Of a DNA stretch of 54,968 bases, positions 6,740 through 11,796 are shown piece by piece. Under the pieces are notes generated by a model, which made no database searches, had not been told where the DNA came from, and saw only the letters and a program-made list of their open reading frames with translations. The position numbers and the translations under genes were made by a program. The DNA lies in IMG/VR virus record IMGVR_UViG_3300020201_000026, positions 1 to 54,968 of that record; one strand, 5' to 3'. The first letter of the stretch is position 1. Each line of letters starts with the position of its first letter. Source of the stretch: a virus.

Positions 6740-7360
6740 TTAAATAGATTTTAGCATTTTTGCTAAATCTTCTAACGTTTGAAGTCTTTGCGATACTACT
6801 CTTTGAGCGGCGTAAAAGATTGATTCCAATGCGCTTTTCAATGCCATTGCTGGGTGAGATTTTGTTTTGTAATCTCCAAACAAAACCCCACAGGCAACGC
6901 TGTAAGGAAGCTTTGTGGGGTCTTCCTCCCCAAAGTCGTTAAAGATACTTATGAGCGAAACCCGCTCTTTTTCCTCTCCGTTCACTTGAACGGAAATGAC
7001 ACTCTCCCCCAATATTATCATTTCTTGAACTTTTTTTGAAATAAAATCAGAGAGCTTTCCCCCCAAAAATTCGCCACTGTCGTCCGCCAAGTCGTTGTCA
7101 ATGGCAACTCCATTGATAAGCACCTTTGCACTTTCAATGACTTCGTATTTTTGCTCCAAAAACGAAGCTTTTTCAAGGAACGCCGACATTGGCTTTCCAT
7201 TAGGGTGGAACACCCCTTGCACTATTTCACTCACGTCCCCTCTGTCAATGACAGATTGTGTTTTTTCTTTTGCCATTACGAGAAAAGCGGTAGCTTCTTC
7301 GGCAGTTGCAAAAAAATACTCGTTGGTCTTTCCTGACCGTTTGTTTTTTATACTAAACAT
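6740..7360 (-). CDS. Hypothetical protein, 206 aa, tandem paralogue B
   Basis: Not recognised. Paralogue of the 209-aa protein downstream; the two are alignable end to end with only small gaps. No signal peptide, no membrane segment, no named catalytic motif. The leader before 7360 is GCTATTTTATTAAGCCTTTTAAACAAAA-type. It is the first gene after the 548-bp structured gap, so its 5' leader, or an independent RNA, occupies that gap. Confidence 0.8.
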   Translation of the reverse strand: MFSIKNKRSGKTNEYFFATAEEATAFLVMAKEKTQSVIDRGDVSEIVQGVFHPNGKPMSAFLEKASFLEQKYEVIESAKVLINGVAIDNDLADDSGEFLGGKLSDFISKKVQEMIILGESVISVQVNGEEKERVSLISIFNDFGEEDPTKLPYSVACGVLFGDYKTKSHPAMALKSALESIFYAAQRVVSQRLQTLEDLAKMLKSI

Positions 7361-7444
7361 AGTGTTTTTTTGTTTAAAAGGCTTAATAAAATAGCACGTT
7401 TATCTTAAACGTACAAATAAACACTAAAACCACGAGCAATCTTG

Positions 7445-7488
7445 GCTCTCTGGTTGCAACACCAAACTCACACACGGTGAGGAACTAT
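7445..7488 (-). repeat. 44-nt dispersed repeat, copy 1
   Basis: Identical to 8571-8614 at 43 of 44 positions; the single difference (A/C) lies in a hairpin loop. It contains the 5-bp hairpin CTCAC/GTGAG and the palindrome GTTGCAAC, which could pair in trans with its second copy. No coding frame is shared, so conservation is at the RNA or DNA level. Confidence 0.8.
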
Positions 7489-7878
7489 GTGTGGTCTTAG
7501 GGTTTAAGGTAGGTTTGAGCCTATAACTTTCTTGCTGTTACACAAGCCTGCTCAAACAGGATTAAGTTTTGCTAAACTTACAAAATAACATTGGACAACT
7601 TTCATTTAGCTAAATGAAGGCTTATGTTGTCCCAATGCCTCTTATCGGTCAATTACAAAATGATAGATTCTAATTCTTGACCTTTTACAGTCCCCCGTTC
7701 ATTACTCGGGCTATTTCGGAGAATAGCAAAAAACAGACGAGGCTTATGAAGCATTTTCGTGTCTGTCTTACTCCTTACTCAGTTCTAACGTATCTATCAC
7801 AGTTAGAACATATATGCACACCTGTCTTACAGGATTCAACGCTTGCATAATGCGTTATTTATTTGTTTATGAGATAAA

Positions 7879-7906
7879 ACAGGACTTACATCTTGCGAAT
7901 GCCTGT
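7879..7906 (-). other. Intergenic hairpin of the ACAGG/CCTGT family
   Basis: Third copy of the junction module (see 6014 and 6709): ACAGG/CCTGT with loop CATTCGCAAGATGTAAGT, then TTTTAT. It directly follows the stop codon of the 174-aa gene and forms the 5' border of the 548-bp structured gap. Confidence 0.55.
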
Positions 7907-7908
7907 TG

Positions 7909-8433
7909 TTACTTGATTTGGTGGGTTTTACACCACCCTGATTTTTTTATTGCCAAAAGGCGTAAGTAATCGGAAGAGTAGGGGTTGTCATATCCTGACG
8001 ACCACTGGTCGTCATACCCTGAGGCCCAATGAGAGTTCCTCGTGAAAGAGAAACCCAATGCCAAACTCTTTAGAATCTTTAAATGTTCCTCTCTGTCAAA
8101 AGAGGTTATTACCTGTAAGCGGTCGCAATGCAGTGAGATTTCAGCCTCCAATTTGCTGGTGCAGGAGCTTCCTTTCCAGCTATGACCCCAGCTAATCATG
8201 CCACTCCATTTTTTAAATCGTTCCGCCCATTTCTTGCAGAACGGTTCCCAGCCAGTGGCTTTGGTCTTCCCAGAAACACAAACAGTCGTCCCCGACGATA
8301 GGTTGTACGTAATGGTAACCTTGTACCGCTCTTTGTTGCGGTATAAAGTTGCAATATGATATTCAATGTACGAGATTGAATTTCGTACATTGACAGTCGC
8401 TACGGGCGTTGCAAATAATTGGATTGCTATCAT
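7909..8433 (-). CDS. Hypothetical protein, 174 aa
   Basis: Not recognised. The protein is rich in Trp, Ser, Lys and aromatic residues. Near the C-terminus a short repeat, (W)-x-S-G-Y-D-x-x-Y/W, occurs two to three times (H-W-A-S-G-Y-D, W-S-S-G-Y-D, Y-S-S-D-Y). The start at 8433 follows A-rich AGAACAAAAA. Its leader is a 400-nt structured region. The Trp/Ser-rich composition would fit a small beta-rich binding protein, but nothing proves it. Confidence 0.65.
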   Translation of the reverse strand: MIAIQLFATPVATVNVRNSISYIEYHIATLYRNKERYKVTITYNLSSGTTVCVSGKTKATGWEPFCKKWAERFKKWSGMISWGHSWKGSSCTSKLEAEISLHCDRLQVITSFDREEHLKILKSLALGFSFTRNSHWASGYDDQWSSGYDNPYSSDYLRLLAIKKSGWCKTHQIK

Positions 8434-8439
8434 TTTTTG

Positions 8440-8703
8440 TTCTGCTTACTCAATGCAGAAACACTCTGTCTTTGTCCCGAACGGGAAACAGGTGTTAGCA
8501 GTTTCTCGTAAATTCTACGAGGAAGATTTAGAGTTTTCTCTCTTTTGTTATCTACCGTACAATAATCACAGCTCTCTGGTTGCAACACCAAACTCACACC
8601 CGGTGAGGAACTATACTATACACTGCAAAAATGCAACATCACACCTAAGCCGAAGCTCTCCCTTTAGATTTTTCAGGGATTAAGGTGCCAACCTCCTAAG
8701 AGG
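8440..8703 (-). ncRNA. Structured leader of the 174-aa gene
   Basis: The gap 8434-8720 has no convincing gene. Helices: TTCTGC/GCAGAA (8440-8460), CTGT..CCC/GGG..ACAG (8466-8491), CTCGTA/TACGAG (8505-8521), the 44-nt repeat (8571-8614), a three-way junction (8642-8687) and CCTC/GAGG (8692-8703). In the junction CACCT/AGGTG encloses a CCCT/AGGG hairpin and AGC-UUCG-GCU. The UUCG tetraloop exists only on the minus strand, so the RNA reads with the gene. Confidence 0.5.
8571..8614 (-). repeat. 44-nt dispersed repeat, copy 2
   Basis: Second copy of the element at 7445-7488, 43 of 44 bases identical. Flanking sequences are unrelated, so it is a mobile or duplicated module and not part of a longer duplication. 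Loop of its hairpin reads CGGGT on the minus strand, against CGTGT in copy 1. Confidence 0.8.
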
Positions 8704-8720
8704 TATTTAAATACGTCTTT

Positions 8721-8821
8721 CTTGTTCTTTCACTGTCGCATTAACCCCCGTAGGAGAAAAGACGTTGCAACAGCGAGAGGTTTTTCCTCTATCAAAGCAG
8801 TTTATAGTCCTGCTTAGGACT
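8721..8821 (-). ncRNA. Pseudoknot RNA element, copy 1 (101 nt)
   Basis: Read on minus: pseudoknot (AGTCC/GGACT; loop AAGCA with TGCTT), hairpin AGAGG/CCTCT, then stem CTGTTGC/GCGACAG enclosing CTCC-UACG-GGGG, a UNCG-capped hairpin. Copy 2 at 9058-9160 keeps all helices while changing bases on both sides: CTTC-UACG-GAAG, and AGGGG/CCTCT with a G-U. The element lies between the stop of the 61-aa gene and the leader of the 174-aa gene. No known riboswitch or ribozyme class comes to mind. Confidence 0.65.
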
Positions 8822-8835
8822 TGCTCTTATCGGGG

Positions 8836-9021
8836 TTAATCCCAATAAGAGCTATGACCCCCTTTTCCATACGCTGCCATACGACAGCCGGGATTTCTTT
8901 TTATTGCAGCCCTTGAGGTCTTTGCAGGGCTTTTCTTTTTGGGACGACAAGCTTTTCTCCTGCCCATTGCTTGACGAGGGTGAAAGTCATTCTTGTCTTC
9001 CACAATCTCGTGGATTTTCAT
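8836..9021 (-). CDS. Small basic protein, 61 aa
   Basis: Not recognised. 61 aa with a strongly basic middle (R-R-K-A-C-R-P-K-K-K-S, then K-T-S-R-A-A-I-K-R), which suggests nucleic-acid binding. The ATG at 9021 has the leader AACCTTAAAACACAAG, like other left-arm genes, and this is the main reason to believe it. It sits between the two copies of the pseudoknot element, so it could bind or depend on that RNA. Composition differs from neighbours (many Gly, Arg and Lys). Confidence 0.5.
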   Translation of the reverse strand: MKIHEIVEDKNDFHPRQAMGRRKACRPKKKSPAKTSRAAIKRNPGCRMAAYGKGGHSSYWD

Positions 9022-9057
9022 GATGTCTTGTGTTTTAAGGTTAAATAATGCACTTTT

Positions 9058-9160
9058 CTTGTTCTTTCACTGTCGCATTAACTTCCGTAGAAGAAAAAGT
9101 GCTGCAACAATTAGAGGTTTATTTCCCCTATCAAAGCAGTTTATAGTCCTGCTTAGGACT
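9058..9160 (-). ncRNA. Pseudoknot RNA element, copy 2 (103 nt)
   Basis: About four fifths identical to 8721-8821. The pseudoknot (9134-9160) and the 3' end are unchanged, while the middle varies in ways that keep the pairing: CTTC-UACG-GAAG replaces CTCC-UACG-GGGG, and UUGUUGC/GCGACAG keeps its pairing with one more G-U. It begins 14 nt after the stop of the 143-aa gene and precedes the 61-aa gene by about 40 nt. Confidence 0.65.
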
Positions 9161-9174
9161 TTTGACGATTAATC

Positions 9175-9606
9175 CTACAGGGCTTTAACCCAGTACTCCA
9201 TTGAACTTAACCATGTAACACACATCATTGGACTAAGTTCCTCCGCCAGCGATGTCCAATCAGGGGCATACTGATTGTCCCCTTTTGTGGGGTAGCCCAG
9301 TTGGGCATACCCGTACAAATATGTCCACATTTGAAGTCGCACGTCCTCAAAAGAGCAGTAAAGGTGGGTTGCCCCCACTTTTGTTGCCTCTTTCACGATT
9401 TCAAGAGCCAAAGCTTTCACTTGTACAAGTGCGAGCTTGGCACTTTCTGTGTCAAATCCTATCATGGTTGCAATTTCTGTACCCTCGTACCCTTGAGCAT
9501 CTTCATGGTGGCAACCATTGATATGGCTGCCGTACTGTAAGCGGAACATGTCCTCTTGGCGAGGGGTCAATACAGTTTGAGACGCTACGAATAATATCTT
9601 TTTCAT
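9175..9606 (-). CDS. Diverged Csx20-like paralogue, 143 aa
   Basis: Aligns with the 140-aa protein at 3957-4379 over the N-terminal two thirds: L-F-V-A-x-x-x-V-L-T-x-x-Q near the start, L-A-L-x-I-V-x-E-A, A-T-H-x-Y-C and M-W-x-x-L-Y. The C-terminal S-T-T-x-R, D-G-S-V and F-x-H-V motifs are missing and the last 40 residues are unrelated. If the first protein is a cyclic oligoadenylate binder, this one may bind another ligand or act as a partner. Followed by a pseudoknot element, preceded by a GAAA-loop element. Confidence 0.7.
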   Translation of the reverse strand: MKKILFVASQTVLTPRQEDMFRLQYGSHINGCHHEDAQGYEGTEIATMIGFDTESAKLALVQVKALALEIVKEATKVGATHLYCSFEDVRLQMWTYLYGYAQLGYPTKGDNQYAPDWTSLAEELSPMMCVTWLSSMEYWVKAL

Positions 9607-9631
9607 ATTTTTATTTATTTAAGGTTTATTT

Positions 9632-9702
9632 TCTTGCGAACCACCGCTTGCTCTATGTTTCCATAGACTTGTGAGACTCTCGTATTCCGAAGAACTTAGA
9701 GG
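9632..9702 (-). ncRNA. GAAA-loop RNA element, copy 1
   Basis: Minus strand: hairpin GTTC-UUCG-GAAT, conserved GAGTCTCACAAG, hairpin TCTATG-GAAA-CATAGA (9652-9667), then conserved GCAAGCGGTGGTTCGCAAGA. Copy 2 at 10162-10232 has the same conserved blocks but other stem bases (GTCC/GGAT; GTTACT/AGTAAT). Paired changes plus a GNRA loop show selection for structure. It forms the leader of the 143-aa gene. Confidence 0.6.
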
Positions 9703-9711
9703 TAGTTGTAA

Positions 9712-9737
9712 AAGCCCCCCAGTTAATCGGAGGGCTT
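9712..9737 (-). terminator. Intrinsic terminator after the 128-aa gene
   Basis: Minus strand AAGCCCTCC pairs with GGGGGGCTT (one U-G), 8-nt loop, followed by TTTACAAC. It begins ten bases after the stop at 9747. The U-G pair would be a C-A mismatch on the other strand, so it serves minus-strand transcription. Similar in design to the terminator at 4550-4580. Confidence 0.75.
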
Positions 9738-9746
9738 GTTGTTACT

Positions 9747-10133
9747 TTATTTGAGGAAGAATGTGTTTTCTACTACTTCGTCGCCGAAGTAATCTCGTTC
9801 GTCCCCTGTGTAAGGGACGGTTTTAGAGGTACAACCAATTGACGTTGTAGGAAACTTAATGTCCCCTAAATCCACTCCGCAAGTTGACAGCGAAACTACT
9901 CCGTTCTTTCCTATATACACGTTCAATTTGCCGAATTGAACAGCATACGCCCATTCTGGCGACGCTTTCAATAGGCAAAACGCTATTTCCCACTTGATGT
10001 CGTAGGATATTATGTCAAAATGTCCGTTTGCCATTTTCAGCGATTTGGCAAGGCTTTTAGCCATCTTGCCTCTTTCTGTAACTGTGCCGTATACGAAACG
10101 GCTTGTGTATACGTCTTTTTTTGAAACTTTCAT
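9747..10133 (-). CDS. Hypothetical protein, 128 aa, paralogue of the 5611-5982 product
   Basis: Not recognised. Shares W-A-Y-A-V-Q-F-G-K-L-N-V and G-V-D-L-G-D-I-K-F-P with the 123-aa protein at 5611-5982. The N-terminus is basic, the C-terminus carries acidic residues. No membrane segment. The ATG at 10133 follows an AT-rich leader (AAACTCAATAAATAAATAAG) and the second GAAA-loop element. Confidence 0.75.
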   Translation of the reverse strand: MKVSKKDVYTSRFVYGTVTERGKMAKSLAKSLKMANGHFDIISYDIKWEIAFCLLKASPEWAYAVQFGKLNVYIGKNGVVSLSTCGVDLGDIKFPTTSIGCTSKTVPYTGDERDYFGDEVVENTFFLK

Positions 10134-10161
10134 AATACTTATTTATTTATTGAGTTTAATT

Positions 10162-10232
10162 TCTTGCGAACTACCGCTTGCATTACTTTTCAGTAACCTT
10201 GTGAGACTCCCATATCCTACTGGACTTAGGGG
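10162..10232 (-). ncRNA. GAAA-loop RNA element, copy 2
   Basis: Paralogue of 9632-9702. Hairpins GTCC-AGTA-GGAT (10214-10225) and GTTACT-GAAA-AGTAAT (10182-10197). The outer G-U pair of the latter is valid only on the minus strand. The blocks AGTCTCACAAG and GCAAGCGGTAGTTCGCAAGAA are kept. It is the leader of the 128-aa gene. Confidence 0.6.
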
Positions 10233-10293
10233 AAACCGATTGTATATGTACCTCAACGCCGAAATCCCAATGACGGATTCGTGTGAGAAACAA

Positions 10294-10389
10294 GAAATAG
10301 TTACATACTGTATGGGTATGTAGCTATTTCATTAGTTACGTGTACGGTTAAACACGTAACATATACCCTAAACTTTTAATTTAGGGTAT
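10294..10389 (-). other. Three consecutive long hairpins
   Basis: 10294-10330: 16-bp stem (outer GAAATAG/CTATTTC, inner TACATAC/GTATGTA, two T-G pairs) with 5-nt loop. 10335-10360: perfect 9-bp GTTACGTGT/ACACGTAAC. 10363-10389: perfect 10-bp ATACCCTAAA/TTTAGGGTAT with 7-nt loop. The set begins six bases after the stop of the 10395 gene. On plus the last hairpin has a T-rich tail (TGTTTTTATTTT), so it could also stop rightward transcripts. A role in protecting or ending the first left-arm transcript is likely. Confidence 0.6.
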
Positions 10390-10394
10390 TGTTT

Positions 10395-11018
10395 TTATTT
10401 TGGCACACTTGCCGTGTTTGCTAATTTAGCTTGTTCTTTTGCTAATTTAGCTTGTTCTTTTGCCTCATCTTTGGTTTTTTCTGTGTTGTTTTCTTTTGTA
10501 ACCGCAATAGGGGCAATAAAGCCTCCTATTGCCCAAAATAGGCTCTTTGATGACTTTTCTTGCCACACTGTGTTCTCCCGTACAGTTGCAAGTTGTTCGT
10601 GGTAGCTAATACCAACCTTCATTAATGAAGGAATAGCGTTAGCAATGTTCAAATACTTTGTACCTGAACTTGTTGTAACCAAAACGGTCTCCATGTCGCA
10701 TGTTACACCCTCTAATAGGGTAGCAACATTTTTGATTGAAACGTTGATAAGTTCGTTGCCTCTTGTGAAGCAACCAACCGTGAGTGAAAGTACTGCAACC
10801 GCAGTAAAATCACTCTTAACGAGCGCGTTGTTTGCAACCTCTATGGTAGCAATTGATAGTTTCTTTTCTATCAATTTTGTGTCATACGCATTGTCTACTT
10901 CACTGTGTGTGAAGTTAGATAAGACACTGCCTTCTAAGAGGTAGTGCCTTTTAATGGGTATGATAAACTCCGACGTGGCACGTAGTGCCAAATTAGAGGG
11001 TATTAATCTATCAACCAT
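10395..11018 (-). CDS. Hypothetical protein, 207 aa
   Basis: Not recognised. Starting at 11018 (M-V-D-R-L-I-P) gives 207 aa. A longer start at 11063 adds 15 residues rich in Arg, Cys, Gln and Pro that look non-coding, but it cannot be excluded. Neither start has the usual left-arm leader. The C-terminal 40 residues are charged and contain two copies of E-Q-A-K-L-A-K/N, encoded by a perfect 21-bp tandem repeat; a moderately hydrophobic stretch (S-L-F-W-A-I-G-G-F-I-A-P-I-A-V) precedes it. It is the first gene of the left arm next to the divergent centre, so probably the earliest expressed. Confidence 0.65.
   Translation of the reverse strand: MVDRLIPSNLALRATSEFIIPIKRHYLLEGSVLSNFTHSEVDNAYDTKLIEKKLSIATIEVANNALVKSDFTAVAVLSLTVGCFTRGNELINVSIKNVATLLEGVTCDMETVLVTTSSGTKYLNIANAIPSLMKVGISYHEQLATVRENTVWQEKSSKSLFWAIGGFIAPIAVTKENNTEKTKDEAKEQAKLAKEQAKLANTASVPK
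10420..10461. repeat. Perfect 21-bp tandem duplication
   Basis: GCTAATTTAGCTTGTTCTTT plus T, twice without mismatch, inside the 3' end of the 10395 gene. It encodes the duplicated E-Q-A-K-L-A segment. Likely a recent slippage product. Confidence 0.9.
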
Positions 11019-11668
11019 TGGTATAGGGCTATTTTGTAAACGGTTGCACGGTTGCAGTCGCATATAGCCAAAGGCAGGAGGGGTGAATAGACATCAGACT
11101 CAATACTCCTTCTTAAAAAAATATTTTTTTTGCTGGGGTCAGTTGTCATTTTGCCTTGTGTGTTAGTTTGCTGTGTGTTAGTTTTACTGTAGAGGGGGGT
11201 ATTTGAGGGGGTGTTGTTTTATGTTTTTCTTTGGGTGGTTTCTTTGGCTATGGTATTATAGTTATAAGCTCTATCAAGGGGCAAGCCCCTTAAAAAGTTG
11301 TTTTTGGAGTACCTGATCCAGTCCTTTTTTGGGGAGAGTGTAGTATCTTTTGTTTAATGTGGAGATAGACACGTTCCACTACAATATAAATAAGGGTATG
11401 CTTTTACTGCAAAATGTTTATGCGGATTATCAGCCAGAGCTTCGTATCAGAACCTTATGAAAGAGGATGCGAAGATGTTTATGCCTTTAGCACTGAAGGA
11501 TTACCGCAAGAGGGGAGTTTCAACCGCCCATTTTGTTGCCCTTTTATCTTAATACCTTTCGTTGCCAAAAGGTAACCGAGAATCTAAAAAAGAATCGTTA
11601 TATATATAACTTATTTTTGACATAAAAGGTTCAGTTATTTTGAAAATAAATTAAAAATATTTTTTATT
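11019..11668. other. Divergent intergenic region between the two arms
   Basis: About 650 bp separating leftward and rightward genes. It holds GC-poor tracts, an AAGGGG/CCCCTT hairpin with a 4-nt loop near 11276-11291, the repeated decamer ATGTTTATGC (near 11414 and 11473), a small frame (11414-11575) and an A+T-rich stretch (11590-11670). Such a place would suit promoters for both arms or an origin, but I see no clear consensus for either besides the rightward promoter at 11669. I found no TAnnTTTG box on the minus strand here. Confidence 0.4.
11414..11575 (+). CDS. Possible small protein, 53 aa
   Basis: ATG at 11414 opens a 53-codon frame ending in TAA. The product (M-F-M-R-I-I-S-Q-S-F then an acidic middle and a hydrophobic P-F-I-L-I-P-F-V end) matches nothing I know. 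The leader is TTTACTGCAAA. Codon use is compatible with the phage, but the frame is short and lies in the divergent region, so it may be chance. Confidence 0.25.
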   Translation: MFMRIISQSFVSEPYERGCEDVYAFSTEGLPQEGSFNRPFCCPFILIPFVAKR

Positions 11669-11700
11669 TTTGGTAGTATCGTTTTGTTGTGTTATATTTG
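11669..11700 (+). promoter_or_regulatory. Bacteroidota-type promoter for the tRNA and right arm
   Basis: TTTG at 11669-11672, a 20-nt spacer, and TATATTTG at 11693-11700. This matches the Bacteroides primary sigma consensus (TTTG, 17-23 nt, TAnnTTTG) at every fixed position. The predicted start, about seven bases on, falls at the first base of the tRNA. Transcription may continue into the rightward operon. Confidence 0.8.
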
Positions 11701-11708
11701 CACAACAA

Positions 11709-11781
11709 GTCCTTATAGCTTAACTGGAAAAGCGTTACCCTTCTAAGGTAAGGAGTACAAGTTCAAATCTTGTTAGGGACA
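11709..11781 (+). tRNA. tRNA-Arg (anticodon TCT)
   Basis: 73 nt with all parts: acceptor GTCCTTA/TAGGGAC, D-stem GCTT/AAGC with an 8-nt loop, anticodon stem TTACC/GGTAA with loop CTTCTAA, T-stem ACAAG/CTTGT with loop TTCAAAT, discriminator A. No CCA is encoded. It reads AGA, the dominant arginine codon in the phage genes, so it likely supports late protein synthesis. It sits directly after a promoter and 15 bp before the first right-arm gene. Confidence 0.95.
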
Positions 11782-11796
11782 CTAATAGATTATAAT

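Larger units (their letters stand above)
7361..7908 (-). ncRNA. Candidate large structured RNA (548-bp gap)
   Basis: No open frame of note, but the gap is tiled with helices (plus coordinates): 7396-7412 (7 bp), 7467-7481 (5 bp), 7510-7523, 7547-7560, 7563-7580 (7 bp), 7589-7637 (11 bp around an 18-nt palindrome), 7647-7682, 7694-7710, 7710-7727 (6 bp), 7733-7766 (nested), 7782-7809 (8 bp), 7821-7833, 7838-7856 and 7879-7906. Size and density recall ornate phage RNAs such as ROOL or GOLLD, but I claim no sequence match. Read on the minus strand it starts right after the stop of the 174-aa gene and ends at a hairpin followed by TATTTTATTAA. Confidence 0.55.

Noticed and set aside
8366-8683. 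Plus-strand open frame of 105 codons
   Set aside because: It runs antisense to the 174-aa gene and through structured leader sequence, and no other plus-strand gene lies in the left arm.
8795-8821. preQ1-I riboswitch
   Set aside because: The H-type topology is similar, but the conserved loop and A-rich tail of that class are absent.
7361-9160. CRISPR array
   Set aside because: Repeats are only two or three, of different lengths, far apart and part of folded elements; there are no regular spacers.
9632-9660. Degenerate tRNA at the GCAAGCGGTGGTTCGCAAG block
   Set aside because: The loop would read TTCGCAA, lacking the A at position 58, and no 5-bp T-stem or acceptor stem can be drawn.
11325-11352. 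Second Bacteroidota promoter (TTTG then TATCTTTTG)
   Set aside because: The spacer is only 12 nt and the -7 box has one extra base.
11770-11796. TTG start of the nuclease gene inside the tRNA
   Set aside because: It would make the first codons overlap the T-arm and acceptor stem; the ATG at 11797 has a typical A/T-rich leader.
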